From NCBI GenBank assembly GCA_938028835.1, contig CALIMJ010000002.1, positions 16,163 to 80,162 on the forward strand: a stretch of DNA of 64,000 nt, in the 5' to 3' direction. The notes under the pieces were generated by a model that ran no database searches, had not been told where the DNA came from, and saw only the letters and a program-made list of their open reading frames with translations. The position numbers were made by a program, and so were the translations under genes. Source of the DNA: an uncultured bacterium (GTDB lineage: Bacteria; Sysuimicrobiota; Sysuimicrobiia; Sysuimicrobiales; Sysuimicrobiaceae). Below, one piece after another: positions 1 to 8,477 of the stretch (the first letter of the stretch is position 1; every line of letters begins with the position of its first letter).

Positions 1-171
1 CTTGGGCCCGAGGTGCTGGAGCCCCTGCGGGTTCACCTGGCGGCGGGGCTGGAGGCCGTGTTTACCGCGTCCCTGGTCCTGAGCGGGTTGGCCCTGCTCT
101 CCCTCCGCGCGTTCCCCGCAGGGCCGGTGTCAGAATCCGCAGGCGGGCCGGTGGGGGAGGCCGCGGACTGA
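1..171 (+). CDS. C-terminal end of a membrane transporter-like protein (partial)
   Basis: An open frame enters from the left edge and ends with TGA at 169-171, leaving 56 visible residues. A hydrophobic stretch rich in Leu, Ala and Val (about residues 14-38) is followed by a short Gly/Pro/Glu-rich tail. This resembles the last transmembrane helix and cytoplasmic tail of a DHA2-type MFS transporter, but the fragment is too short to be certain. It converges on the ferrochelatase gene, with one base between the two stop codons. Confidence 0.45.
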   Translation, partial: LGPEVLEPLRVHLAAGLEAVFTASLVLSGLALLSLRAFPAGPVSESAGGPVGEAAD

Positions 172-172
172 A

Positions 173-1093
173 CTACAGCTCCCGGGCCGCGGCCACCACT
201 TCCTGCCCCAGCCCTTCCAGGAACTCCGGGTCGGTGTTCAGCGAGTCCGTGCGCCGGAAGACCAGACCCAGGTCCGTGGCGCGTTCCGCGGCCTCCACGT
301 CCAGGTCGTACAGGATCTCCAGGTGGTCTGCCACGAACCCGATGGGCACAGCCAGCACCTGCCGGGGGCCGGAGCGGGCGATCTGCTCCAGCACATCCAG
401 GATGTCCGGCCCCAGCCACCGGAAGGGCGTGTGGCCTGCGCTCTGGTAGCACAGCCTCCAGCGGGGGATCCCCATCCGGTCCACCAGGGCCTGCGCTGTC
501 TCCCGCAACGTGCGGGGGTACGGGTCGTCCCACTCCAGGATGCGCTCGGGCAGGCTGTGGGCCGTGAACAGGACCTCCGTGGCCGCCGGGTCCGGGTCCG
601 GGAAGCGCGCCAGCCCGGAGCGTATGCGGCGCTCCACCGCCGCGAGGTAGCCGGGGTTCAGGTGCCAGCAGCGGATGACCCGCACCCGTAGGTCCGGGAC
701 GGAACGGAACGCGGGCTGCGCGTACTCCAGGTACTCGTCCACGATCATGCGGGACTCGTGCGGCGCCAGCACCAGGGCCACCACCTCCCGCAGCCCGTCC
801 TGTACCATCCGTGCGGCCACGTCCCCGACGAACGGCGGGCTGTGCTTCATCGCCAGATACACCTGGAAGGTCCCGGGAGACCGCCGGTCCAGGACCGCCT
901 GGAGCCCGCGGGCCTGTGCCTCGGTGATCTCCCGCAGGGGTGAGGCGCCGCCGATCCGCCGGTACCGCTCCCGAAGGTCGGCCACCTCCTCCGGCGAGGG
1001 CGCCCGTCCGCGCCGGATGTGGGTGAAGTACGCCTCCACCTCGTCCAGGTTGCGGGGCGTTCCGTAGGCCATGAGCAGCACGCCGACCGTCAC
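173..1093 (-). CDS. hemH: Ferrochelatase, coproporphyrin type (CpfC/HemH)
   Basis: Inserts ferrous iron into the porphyrin macrocycle; in monoderms with HemQ the substrate is coproporphyrin III. The protein has 306 aa. Near the N-terminus it has the LLMAYGTP and FTHIRRGR motifs typical of Bacillota-type enzymes, then TAHSLPERI with the catalytic His, QSAGHTPF, and GFVADHLEILYDLD with the conserved acidic residues. There is no C-terminal iron-sulfur cysteine extension. GTG at 1093 is chosen because family similarity begins there and it overlaps the hemE stop as GTGA. A longer in-frame reading starting at 1225 has no family similarity upstream of this point. It is the last gene of the haem operon. 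Confidence 0.93.
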   Translation of the reverse strand: MTVGVLLMAYGTPRNLDEVEAYFTHIRRGRAPSPEEVADLRERYRRIGGASPLREITEAQARGLQAVLDRRSPGTFQVYLAMKHSPPFVGDVAARMVQDGLREVVALVLAPHESRMIVDEYLEYAQPAFRSVPDLRVRVIRCWHLNPGYLAAVERRIRSGLARFPDPDPAATEVLFTAHSLPERILEWDDPYPRTLRETAQALVDRMGIPRWRLCYQSAGHTPFRWLGPDILDVLEQIARSGPRQVLAVPIGFVADHLEILYDLDVEAAERATDLGLVFRRTDSLNTDPEFLEGLGQEVVAAAREL

Positions 1094-2100
1094 CCGCGAC
1101 TCCCCCTTTCGTGCACCCAGTCCACCAGCTCGGCAAGCCGATCGGGGTCGGTTTCCGGCATCACCCCGTGGCCCAGGTTGAAGATGTGACCGCGTAAGGC
1201 CCGACCCTGGGCTACGATGCGGCACACCTCTGCCCGCAGGGCGTGTCGGTCTCCCAGCAGCCGAGCGGGGTCGAGGTTGCCCTGTATGGCTTTCCCACCC
1301 AGGGTGGCCGCGGCCTCAGACAGCGGCACCCGCCAGTCCACGCCCACCACCTCCACGGGCAGATCCCGGAACTCCGCCAGCAGGTGCGCACACCCGGTGG
1401 CGAAGTAGATCCGCGGGACGCCGTCCACGGCCTGCAGCAGCTGGACCAGGTAGGGGCGCACCGCCCACCGGAAGTCCTCCGCCGACAGCACCCCCACCCA
1501 CGAGTCGAACAGCTGAACCAGCTGGGCGCCCGCCTGCACCTGGGCCCGGAGGTACGCGGCGAGGTTGGTGGCCAGGCGCGCGGCCAGGGCGTGCCACACC
1601 TCGGGACGGCGGTGCAGCAGGGCCCGGGTCCGGGGCCAGTCCCGGGACGGCCCACCCTCCACCAGGTAGGCGGCCACGGTGAACGGCGCCCCCGCAAAGC
1701 CCACCAGGGGCCGATCCAGGGCGGCCCTCACCAGACGGACGGTCTGCGGGACGAACTCCAGTGCCTCCAGGTCGAGCTCGGGAAGGTGCGCGAGCCGTTC
1801 GACGCAGACCGGTGTCGAGAGGACCGGGCCGCGGCCCTCCGCCAGCTCGAACTCCAGGCCCATCCCCCACAGGGGCACCAGCAGGTCGCTGAACAGGATG
1901 GCGGCGTCCACGTCCATGCGGCGCAGGGGCTGCAGGGTGACCTGCGCAGCCAGCTCCGGCTCCCGGCACAGCTGCGCCAGGGAGTAGCGCTCCCGCAGCC
2001 TCCGGTACTCCGGAAGATAACGCCCCGCCTGCCGGAGGAACCACACGGGGGTGGTGTCCACAGGTTGCCCCAGGGCGGCGCGCAAGACGCGGTCCCTCAC
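1090..2100 (-). CDS. hemE: Uroporphyrinogen III decarboxylase
   Basis: Decarboxylates the four acetate side chains of uroporphyrinogen III to give coproporphyrinogen III, a cytosolic step before HemQ and HemH in this pathway. The protein has 336 aa, the normal length. Signature segments are TPVWFLRQAGRYLPEYR near residue 20, the GFAGAPFTVAAYLVEGG loop, and FNLGHGVMPETDP near the C-terminus. GTG at 2100 is chosen because homology begins a few residues after it (VRDRVLRAALG) and it overlaps the stop of the CopD-like gene as GTGA. The long upstream in-frame extension is read through that neighbour and is not part of the protein. Confidence 0.95.
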   Translation of the reverse strand: MRDRVLRAALGQPVDTTPVWFLRQAGRYLPEYRRLRERYSLAQLCREPELAAQVTLQPLRRMDVDAAILFSDLLVPLWGMGLEFELAEGRGPVLSTPVCVERLAHLPELDLEALEFVPQTVRLVRAALDRPLVGFAGAPFTVAAYLVEGGPSRDWPRTRALLHRRPEVWHALAARLATNLAAYLRAQVQAGAQLVQLFDSWVGVLSAEDFRWAVRPYLVQLLQAVDGVPRIYFATGCAHLLAEFRDLPVEVVGVDWRVPLSEAAATLGGKAIQGNLDPARLLGDRHALRAEVCRIVAQGRALRGHIFNLGHGVMPETDPDRLAELVDWVHERGSRG

Positions 2101-2519
2101 CGACGGCCTCCCAGCAGCGTGGCGGAGTACAGCACCGCCATCAGCACTACCAGGTTCGCCCGCGCCAGGGCGGTCGCCCAGCGGGGCGACAGACGGCCCC
2201 GCGCGGCCCCCGGTGCAGCCCAGAAGTCGTGGGCGGCTTTCAGCGCCACGGCCAGGCCCACGAGGCCCAGCTTGTCCCGCAGCACCGGCTGGGCCGGGTC
2301 CCAGCCGGACAACAGGAACACCATGCCCGTCGCCACCAGCACCACCACTGCCAGCCAGGACAGGCCGCGGAAGCGGAGTCCCAGCACTCGGAAGGCCTGC
2401 GCTCCGTCGGGTCCTCGGCGTCGCAGGGCCGGGGCCGCCCACGCGAACAGGACGTATCCGCCCACCCAGACCGCGGCGGCCAGCAGGTGGAGGAACACCG
2501 CGACCCTGTAGCCGGTCAT
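2097..2519 (-). CDS. CopD-like small integral membrane protein
   Basis: A 140-aa protein with about four predicted membrane helices. Helix 1 carries His11 and Trp18 in the pattern FLHLLAAAVWVGG, which resembles CopD-domain and HemJ-like membrane proteins that can bind haem or metal. It lies inside the haem operon, overlapping hemE downstream (GTGA) and the PNPOx-like gene upstream (ATGA). Context suggests a part in haem or porphyrin handling at the membrane. A porphyrinogen oxidase role of the HemJ kind is possible but not shown by the sequence. Family assignment is tentative. Confidence 0.6.
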   Translation of the reverse strand: MTGYRVAVFLHLLAAAVWVGGYVLFAWAAPALRRRGPDGAQAFRVLGLRFRGLSWLAVVVLVATGMVFLLSGWDPAQPVLRDKLGLVGLAVALKAAHDFWAAPGAARGRLSPRWATALARANLVVLMAVLYSATLLGGRR

Positions 2520-2983
2520 GGGGAGGCCGGCCGGAGGGCGTCGAGAGGGACCTGCTGGCGGACGCCCCACCCGAAGTCTCCCTCGGACAGGACGTACGCG
2601 CGCTCCGGCCGCAGGGCAAAGAACCGGATCTGGCCGGTTCCCCGGACCGAAGCCCACAAGGGGAACCTCCCTCGAGCAGAGGGGAAGCGCTGCAGGTACC
2701 CTCGGGCGGCGCGCACCGCCTCGCGTCCCGCCAGGGGCCGCGCGGTGCCCTCCAGCTGTACCCCCCGCAGCGGCCGGGTCTGGTCCGGGTGGATGGCCGC
2801 GGCCACCCGCGGGCAGGCCAGGAGGTCCCTTACGTGCCGCGTGGTCAGCCGTGACATGAACACCAGCTCGGGACCGGGCTGCAGGGCGTACAGCACCGGG
2901 GCCGCCCACGGCCCCTCCGCCGAGCACGTGGCCAGGGTCATGACACGATTCTCCTCCAGCAGCTGCCGGAAGACGTCCACCAC
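2516..2983 (-). CDS. PNPOx-like FMN-binding split-barrel protein
   Basis: A 155-aa protein. The N-terminal half (FRQLLEENRVMTLATC, then PVLYALQPGPELVFMSRLTTRHVRDL) has the pattern of pyridoxamine-5'-phosphate oxidase-like split barrels (UPF0306/YhbP type), which bind FMN, F420 or haem. Substrate is unknown. It sits between hemQ (19-nt gap) and the CopD-like gene (ATGA overlap), so a haem-related role is inferred. GTG at 2983 is preferred; a GTG one codon later is equally possible, and the ribosome-binding site is weak. Confidence 0.65.
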   Translation of the reverse strand: MVDVFRQLLEENRVMTLATCSAEGPWAAPVLYALQPGPELVFMSRLTTRHVRDLLACPRVAAAIHPDQTRPLRGVQLEGTARPLAGREAVRAARGYLQRFPSARGRFPLWASVRGTGQIRFFALRPERAYVLSEGDFGWGVRQQVPLDALRPASP

Positions 2984-3002
2984 CCGCAGGTCCGCGGGCG
3001 CT

Positions 3003-3659
3003 TCAGGGCGTCTGGAAGACGTGGCGAACGACCTCCTCCAGGCTCCCGTGCCGCGCGGTGAAGATCGGGGTGTCCCGCAGGGTGTAGGGCCGCGCCGCGG
3101 TACTCCGCAGGCTCGTGACGAGCTCGAGGAAACGCTCGGGGTCGTCCGTCTCGTAGCCCACCACGAACTCCCAGTCGCTCAGCCCCGTGCTGTACAGCAG
3201 GATCTGCTCGATCCCCTCGAATCCGTGCCCGACCCGGGCGTGTTCCAGCATCATGCGGCGCCGGTCCTCCGCGGACAGCTGGTACCACTCGTGGGTCTTG
3301 CTGAACGGGTATACGACCAGGTAGCGCTTGCGGGGCCCCGGCACCTGGACGCTGGTGCCGCTGCGCCCGGTGTACTGGGACGGACGGACGAAGCCCCACA
3401 GGGCACACACGCAGCGCAGGTCGGTGGCCAGGAGGAGCTCGGCGGCTCCTTGGTACGGCTCCAGCCCCTGGGCCGCCACCCACAGCCCGAGGTCCACCCC
3501 CGAGCGGAGCCCCACCAGGTCGTACGTGTAGACGGCGGCGACCCCGGAGACCGCGGCGGCCCGTTCGACCGCCTCGCGCACCCGGGCCGCGTGCTGGGAC
3601 GTCCGGTATCCCGGGGGCACCTCGTAGAAGAGGAAGCCGTGCACGCGCGGCTCGCTCAT
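3003..3659 (-). CDS. hemQ: Coproheme decarboxylase (HemQ/ChdC)
   Basis: Member of the chlorite dismutase-like family that converts coproheme III to haem b by two peroxide-dependent decarboxylations. The 218-aa sequence has YPFSKTHEWYQL with the likely radical-forming Tyr117 and Lys121, then MMLEH with His140 as the probable proximal haem ligand, and YSTGLSDWEFVVGYETDDP and YTLRDTPIFT toward the C-terminus. The ATG at 3659 follows a strong GGGAGG. With hemE and hemH downstream, this marks the coproporphyrin-dependent pathway. The coproporphyrinogen oxidase is not in the window. Confidence 0.95.
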   Translation of the reverse strand: MSEPRVHGFLFYEVPPGYRTSQHAARVREAVERAAAVSGVAAVYTYDLVGLRSGVDLGLWVAAQGLEPYQGAAELLLATDLRCVCALWGFVRPSQYTGRSGTSVQVPGPRKRYLVVYPFSKTHEWYQLSAEDRRRMMLEHARVGHGFEGIEQILLYSTGLSDWEFVVGYETDDPERFLELVTSLRSTAARPYTLRDTPIFTARHGSLEEVVRHVFQTP

Positions 3660-3680
3660 GGACCTCCCTGCGGGCTGGCC

Positions 3681-4091
3681 CTACGCACGCCGCGCGGCCC
3701 GACGCCGCCGGGACACGGCAGGCCGGGGACTGCGGCGGGCCCGCACCACCGGACGCCCCCGCCGGCGCAGGCCCCTGCGCAGCGCCGTTACGTCCTCCAG
3801 CCGCACCGCGTAGGACCGTCCCTGGCGCGTGGCGGGCAGCTTGCCCTGCCGGATGTACTTGTACACCGTCAGGCGGCTCACCCCGAGGCGCCGTGCGGCC
3901 TCCTCCGCGCGGATCCAGTTGGCCGGAGCCGCGGCCGGTGCCGGGGGCTGCGGCGCAGACCCCGTGTCCGCCACCGCCCGCAGGGCCGCGGCGGTCCGCC
4001 GGATGGCCTCCTCGATCTCCCGAGGGCCCATCCTCCGCTGCGCCGCCTGCGCCTTCACGATCTCCACCGTCATCTCCAGGATGGACGACAC
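3681..4091 (-). CDS. Helix-turn-helix (excisionase/MerR-like) regulator, first gene of the haem operon
   Basis: A 136-aa protein. Residues 1-30 are helical (TVEIVKAQAAQRR, then a segment ending AIRRTAAALRAV). A compact DNA-binding domain follows with WIRAEEAARRLGVSRLTVYKYIRQGKLPATRQGR, the helix-turn-helix/wing pattern of excisionase-type and MerR-like domains. The tail is highly Arg-rich. The GTG at 4091 has AGGAGG at a good distance; the longer in-frame reading to 4229 adds residues unlike the family. It lies 21 nt upstream of hemQ in the same direction, so it may regulate the haem operon; no ligand domain is visible. Confidence 0.7.
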   Translation of the reverse strand: MSSILEMTVEIVKAQAAQRRMGPREIEEAIRRTAAALRAVADTGSAPQPPAPAAAPANWIRAEEAARRLGVSRLTVYKYIRQGKLPATRQGRSYAVRLEDVTALRRGLRRRGRPVVRARRSPRPAVSRRRRAARRA

Positions 4092-4328
4092 CGTGACCCT
4101 CCTGCCTCGCGGACTCTGCCTCCCCTCCCTGGGGCAAGGCAACACCAATACGATACCGCACGCTTTCGATTCCGTGCACCGTCGGAGCCGCTGCGCTCCC
4201 AGGGCCGGCCCAGACCCCTGGCGGGTCAACGGCGCGCGGGATCTGGCGTGGTGGGCAATCTCCCCTTCGGGGCGACCCGTAGCGCGCTCCCACGGCGCGG
4301 CCGGCGCGGAAGCCCGCGGCGGGAGGTT

Positions 4329-4357
4329 TTGACACCCCTACCGGCCTCGCCCATACT
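4329..4357 (+). promoter_or_regulatory. Promoter of prkA (TTGACA-N17-CATACT)
   Basis: TTGACA at 4329-4334 and CATACT at 4352-4357 are separated by exactly 17 nt, a near-consensus housekeeping promoter. The start point would be near 4364, giving a leader of about 75 nt before prkA. The rest of the 348-nt gap (4092-4439) shows no ORF with coding character. Its left part must hold the promoter of the divergent haem operon, which I could not place confidently. Confidence 0.7.
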
Positions 4358-4439
4358 TGCGGCAAAGCGCGAACCCCGCGGCGGTTCAAGGACCGCGAGG
4401 GGCTGCCGATTTCGGGGTTTGGGGGGAGTTGCGAGGGCG

Positions 4440-6101
4440 ATGGAGATCCGGACCGTGGGAGCCTACCTGCAGGCGGCGGCGCACGACGACCGCCTGACCC
4501 GCACCACGCACCACTACATCGCGGACATGCTGGAGTACTTCGGCCCGGAGAAGGTGTTCGAGGGGATCTACGGGATGCGCCGCCAGCTGGAGGATATCGT
4601 GAACTTCTTCCGGGCCCACTCCATGGCCATGGAACGCCGGCTGCTGCTCCTGGTGGGTCCCCAGGGATCCGGGAAGAGCATGACCGTGGACAAGCTCAAG
4701 CGGGCCCTGGAGGAGTACAGTCGCACGGAGGCGGGCCGGATCTACGCAGTGGAGGGCTGCCCGTTCCACCAGCACCCGTTCGACCTGGTCCCCCACGAGG
4801 TGCTGCGGGCCCGGGGCTTCCACTGGCACGAGGAGGCCGTGCCGTGCCCGGTGTGCGACCGGCTCGTCCAGCGCCACGGGGGTTGGGAGCACGTCCCGGT
4901 GCAGCGGATCGAGCTGTCCGCGCGGAAGAAGGTGGGGATCGCCAAGCACACGCCCACGGACCTCCGCCGTGAGGACATCACCAACTTCGTGGGCAACATC
5001 AACTTCGCCATGCTGAAGGAGCGGGGGTCCACCTACGACCCCGACGCCTACGACTTCGAGGGCAAGATCATCTGGGCCAACCGAGGGATCCTGGACTGGA
5101 CGGAGGTGTTCAAGAGCCGCCGCCAGCTGCTGTCCCTGCTGTTGGAGCTCATCCAGTCCAAGCGGATCGACCTCGCCAACTTCCCCACGGTCCATGTGGA
5201 CTGCGTGGTCATCGGCCACTCCAACTACCCGGAGTACAACGTGTTCCTGTCCGAGGACATCATGGAGCCCCTGCGGGGTCGGATCCACAAGATCGACTTC
5301 CCGTACAACCTGGACCTGGCGGGGGAGATGGAGATCTACCGGCAGCTGGTGGAGCGAGCGAACCGGGTCCGGGGGGAGCGCAAGCACGCGCCCCAGGACG
5401 TGTACGAACTGGCAGCCCGGTACGCCCTCAAGACCCGCGCGGACTCCGGCGGGATGAAGGGGCTGAGCCCGCGGTTCTTCGAGGACGCCTTCTCCACCGC
5501 CTACGTGCGGGCGGACCGGTGCCTGGACCTGGAGGTGCTGAGCGAGGCCATCGAGCGGACCTTCGAGCACCAGTCCCTGAAGGACCTGAACCTGAAGGAA
5601 CTGCTCCGACAGTTCGAGGAGACGAAGATGGAGTTCGTCCACGAGAAGGTCTCCCTGATCGTGGAGCGGATCGTCCCGGAGCACTTCTTCGACTACGGCC
5701 AGAACCTGTACCGGAACTACCTGGACGCGGTGCGCCGAAGCGTGGTGGGCGAACCCCTGGCGGAGCGGGAGAAGGAGCTGGTGGACGAGGTGGAGGGGAT
5801 CCTGGTCCACAAGCGGCAGATCAGCCGGCAGGGGCGGGTAGCCTTCCAGAACGTGCTGGCGGAGCGGTACGAGGAGCTGTGGGAGATGCCGTACACGGAG
5901 AACGAGCACCTCCGTCCCGTGATCAACGAGGTGGTGTTCAACAAGATTAAGAACTGCCTCCGGCTGTACGACAAGACGGACGATTTGGACCCCACCAGCC
6001 GGGAACTGCTGGAGGTACTGCACCGCAGCGCGGTGTCGGAGCACGGGTACTGCGAGGTGTGCGCCCGCAGCCTGTTCCGCATCCTCGGACGGAGCGTGTG
6101 A
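4440..6101 (+). CDS. prkA: PrkA family AAA+ serine protein kinase
   Basis: A 553-aa protein with the PrkA arrangement. An AAA+ module has Walker A GPQGSGKS at residues 73-80, the family block around CPFHQHPFDLVP, and ITNFVGNINFAMLKERGS. The C-terminal PrkA-specific region contains GGMKGLSPRFF. Family members are protein kinases acting in stress, nitrogen starvation and sporulation, although an ATP-dependent protease activity has also been proposed for the Bacillus protein. ATG at 4440 follows a purine-rich site and is where family similarity starts. The frame is open far upstream but that part is non-coding in character. Seven nt separate it from the DUF444 gene. Confidence 0.93.
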   Translation: MEIRTVGAYLQAAAHDDRLTRTTHHYIADMLEYFGPEKVFEGIYGMRRQLEDIVNFFRAHSMAMERRLLLLVGPQGSGKSMTVDKLKRALEEYSRTEAGRIYAVEGCPFHQHPFDLVPHEVLRARGFHWHEEAVPCPVCDRLVQRHGGWEHVPVQRIELSARKKVGIAKHTPTDLRREDITNFVGNINFAMLKERGSTYDPDAYDFEGKIIWANRGILDWTEVFKSRRQLLSLLLELIQSKRIDLANFPTVHVDCVVIGHSNYPEYNVFLSEDIMEPLRGRIHKIDFPYNLDLAGEMEIYRQLVERANRVRGERKHAPQDVYELAARYALKTRADSGGMKGLSPRFFEDAFSTAYVRADRCLDLEVLSEAIERTFEHQSLKDLNLKELLRQFEETKMEFVHEKVSLIVERIVPEHFFDYGQNLYRNYLDAVRRSVVGEPLAEREKELVDEVEGILVHKRQISRQGRVAFQNVLAERYEELWEMPYTENEHLRPVINEVVFNKIKNCLRLYDKTDDLDPTSRELLEVLHRSAVSEHGYCEVCARSLFRILGRSV

Positions 6102-6108
6102 GGGGGTT

Positions 6109-7263
6109 ATGCGGATCCACCGGGGGCGCATCGCCCAGCACAAGCACGACGAGCTCCTCCGGGCGTACCTGAAGCAGAACCTCCACGAGCTGATCCAGCA
6201 GAAGGAGTTGGTCGTGGACGGGAAGGTGAAGACCCAGCTGTCGACCCTGGACCTGCCCACCCTGCGATACGGGGACGACGAGGCGTACCTGGCCCAGGGG
6301 GCGGGCGGATCCGGCCGGGGCGGGGGCGGGGACGATGGGGTCCAGCCCGTAGGGGGCCTGCTGGGCGGCGACCACCACGGACCGGAGGTGCGGGTGGAGC
6401 TGGACTTCGACGAGTTCGTGCGGCTGGCGCAGGAGGTGTTGCTGGAGGAACTGGAGCTGCCGGCCCTGCAGCGGGTCCCGCGGGGCGGGGAGGTGGAGAC
6501 CGAGGACCTGCCGGAGCTGGACGACCTGGACCGGATGGGCCTGTCCGCGGACCTGAACCTGGAGGAGACGTTGCTGGCGAGCCTGATGCGGACCGTGCGG
6601 GAACGGGGGGTTCTGGACTACGACGTGGACGTGCGGCAGGACGGGTGGTACTTCGTGGAGGACCCCCGCGCGGCCCGCAACCACCGGTCCCTGGAGGTGT
6701 ACGTGCTGGACATCTCCGGGTCCATGCGGGGCGACTACCTGGCGCTGGTGCGAAAGACCATCTTCCTCCTCTGGTACGCCCTGGAGCGGCGGTACCCCAC
6801 CAACCTCCGGCGCTACGTGGTGTTCCAGGATGTGGCGGAGGAGAAGACCCGGGAGGAATTCTTCTCCGTGGAGAGCAGCGGGGGGACCCACATCTCGGCG
6901 GGGTTCGAGAAGGCCATGGAGATGCTGGAGGGGGTGTCGGAGTACGACACCTACCTCTTCCTGTTCACGGACGGCGAAACGAGCAGCGGGGACTTCGAGC
7001 TGGCCAAGCGGAAGTACGAGGAGGCCCTGGACCGGTTCGACCTGGTCTGCTACGGGCACGTGAACCCGGGCAGCCGCGGGGTCGGGGGGTTCAGTGAGTA
7101 CGTGCAGGAGGTGGCGCGGCGGCGGCCCAACGCCACCTTCGCGAACCTGGTGGACCTCGACTCGGTCCGGGAGGGCCTCCGGGAGTTCCTGACCCGGGTA
7201 GACGGCGGAGGGAAGGTGGCGTGCGGGAGTACGAGGCGGTCATCGCGCGGGTGGAGGAACTAG
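6109..7263 (+). CDS. yhbH: DUF444 / YeaH-YhbH family protein with VWA domain
   Basis: A 384-aa partner of PrkA. The N-terminus is charged, followed by a Gly-rich linker (about residues 64-85) typical of the family. A von Willebrand A-type domain follows, with a MIDAS motif DISGS at residues 201-205 and TDGE downstream. The biochemical role is unknown; it is co-conserved with PrkA and SpoVR in many bacteria and linked to starvation and stress survival. The last 43 nt overlap the start of spoVR, which has its own ribosome-binding site inside this gene. Confidence 0.92.
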   Translation: MRIHRGRIAQHKHDELLRAYLKQNLHELIQQKELVVDGKVKTQLSTLDLPTLRYGDDEAYLAQGAGGSGRGGGGDDGVQPVGGLLGGDHHGPEVRVELDFDEFVRLAQEVLLEELELPALQRVPRGGEVETEDLPELDDLDRMGLSADLNLEETLLASLMRTVRERGVLDYDVDVRQDGWYFVEDPRAARNHRSLEVYVLDISGSMRGDYLALVRKTIFLLWYALERRYPTNLRRYVVFQDVAEEKTREEFFSVESSGGTHISAGFEKAMEMLEGVSEYDTYLFLFTDGETSSGDFELAKRKYEEALDRFDLVCYGHVNPGSRGVGGFSEYVQEVARRRPNATFANLVDLDSVREGLREFLTRVDGGGKVACGSTRRSSRGWRN

Positions 7264-8375
7264 CCCGCCAGCTGGGGCTGCGCTGGGACCCGGTGGTCTT
7301 CCGGATGAGCGGGGCCGAGGAGATCGCCGAGGTGGCCAGCATGGGGCTGCCGAACCGGTTCGTGCACTGGTACTGGGGCGGGGCCTACAAGGAGATCCGG
7401 CTGCAGCAGGACAAGTCCCTGCTCAGCATCCTGGAGCTGGTCCTGAACAGCCGCCCCGCCTACGCGTTCCTGCGGCGGTCCAACACCTACCTGCAGAACG
7501 TGTTGGTGATCGCCCACGTGTACGGCCACGCGGACTTCTTCGCCAACAACCACTGGTTCCAGAAGTCCAACAAGAACATGCTGAACGAGGCGGAGCGCCA
7601 CGCCCGCAGCTTCCGGACGTACGAGGCCCGCTACGGGCGCGAGGCAGTGGAGGCCCTCTTGGACAGCTGCCTGACCGTGGCCGCCAGCGTGAACGCCTTC
7701 GAGCGGGATCCGGCCCGCCGGCGCAAGCGGCTGGTGTACTTCCTGGAGGAGCACGCGCCCCTGGAGCCCTACGAGCGGGAGGTGCTGCAAGCGATCCGAG
7801 AGGAGGCGGAGTACTTCGACCTGATCCAGAGGACCCACATCACCAACGAGGGCTGGGCGACCTTCGTGGAGGCGACCCTCCTGCGGGAGCTGCTCACCGC
7901 GCGGGAGTGGGCGGAGGTCTGCGTGCACCTGTGCGCGCGCCCCACGCCCTACACCCTCGGCTACGCCCTGTTCGGGGCCATCCGCCGCCGGCGGGGCTTC
8001 GAGGGGGCCCTGGCGGCGCGGCGGTACTACGAGGACGTGCGGCTTATTGATGAGACCCTCACCCAGGACCTGGTGGATCGCCTGGACCTGTTCGTGTACG
8101 ACCCGCGCGACCGCAGCCGGAACACCCAGGTGGACGCGGTGAAGGAGATGCTCATCGAGCAGAAGCTGTACCGGGGCGAACCGCGGGTGGAGGTGGAAGA
8201 CCCCGACCACCCCCGGGACCTGGTGCTGGTGCACGTGGAGGAGGGGCGCAAGCTGGACCCCCGGCGCATCGCCCTGTACCTGAAGGCGGTGCACGTCCTG
8301 TGGAAGCACCCCGTGCGGCTGCGGGCGAACGGCAAGCTGTACACCTACGACCGGCGCGGGCTGTCCACGGCTTGA
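7221..8375 (+). CDS. spoVR: SpoVR family protein
   Basis: A 384-aa member of the SpoVR/YcgB family, third gene of the prkA cluster. Family hallmarks are FVHWYWGGAYKEIR, HVYGHADFFANN (His99 and His103) and THITNEGWATFVEA (His206, Glu210). These His and Glu residues look like a metal site but no activity is established. In Bacillus the protein affects spore cortex formation; in non-spore-formers it belongs to a stress-survival module with PrkA and YeaH. The GTG start at 7221 is preceded by GGAGGGAAGG within the DUF444 gene. Confidence 0.93.
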   Translation: MREYEAVIARVEELARQLGLRWDPVVFRMSGAEEIAEVASMGLPNRFVHWYWGGAYKEIRLQQDKSLLSILELVLNSRPAYAFLRRSNTYLQNVLVIAHVYGHADFFANNHWFQKSNKNMLNEAERHARSFRTYEARYGREAVEALLDSCLTVAASVNAFERDPARRRKRLVYFLEEHAPLEPYEREVLQAIREEAEYFDLIQRTHITNEGWATFVEATLLRELLTAREWAEVCVHLCARPTPYTLGYALFGAIRRRRGFEGALAARRYYEDVRLIDETLTQDLVDRLDLFVYDPRDRSRNTQVDAVKEMLIEQKLYRGEPRVEVEDPDHPRDLVLVHVEEGRKLDPRRIALYLKAVHVLWKHPVRLRANGKLYTYDRRGLSTA

Positions 8376-8396
8376 CGGGGCTTCGGGGGGGTCGGG

Positions 8397-8405
8397 TGCT
8401 ATAAT
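8397..8405 (+). promoter_or_regulatory. Extended -10 promoter (TGCTATAAT) upstream of the bifunctional nuclease gene
   Basis: TGCTATAAT at 8397-8405 is a perfect extended -10. A TTGACG at 8372-8377 overlaps the spoVR stop codon but is 22 nt away, too far for a normal -35. Transcription would start near 8412, leaving a leader of about 66 nt. Confidence 0.65.
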
Positions 8406-8477
8406 GGGGCCGAAGTCCTAGGCCACGGCGCGGCTTGCCGGCGCCGGGTGGGGAGCAGCGCAGAAGGGGGTATCGCC

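Noticed and set aside
2229..4439. Very long in-frame upstream extension of prkA
   Set aside because: The frame is open by chance in GC-rich DNA and runs antisense to the haem genes and through the promoter region. PrkA similarity and the ribosome-binding site place the start at 4440.
8372..8377. TTGACG as -35 of the bifunctional nuclease promoter
   Set aside because: It is 22 nt from TATAAT, too far for a functional -35, and overlaps the spoVR stop. The TGn extension explains the promoter better.
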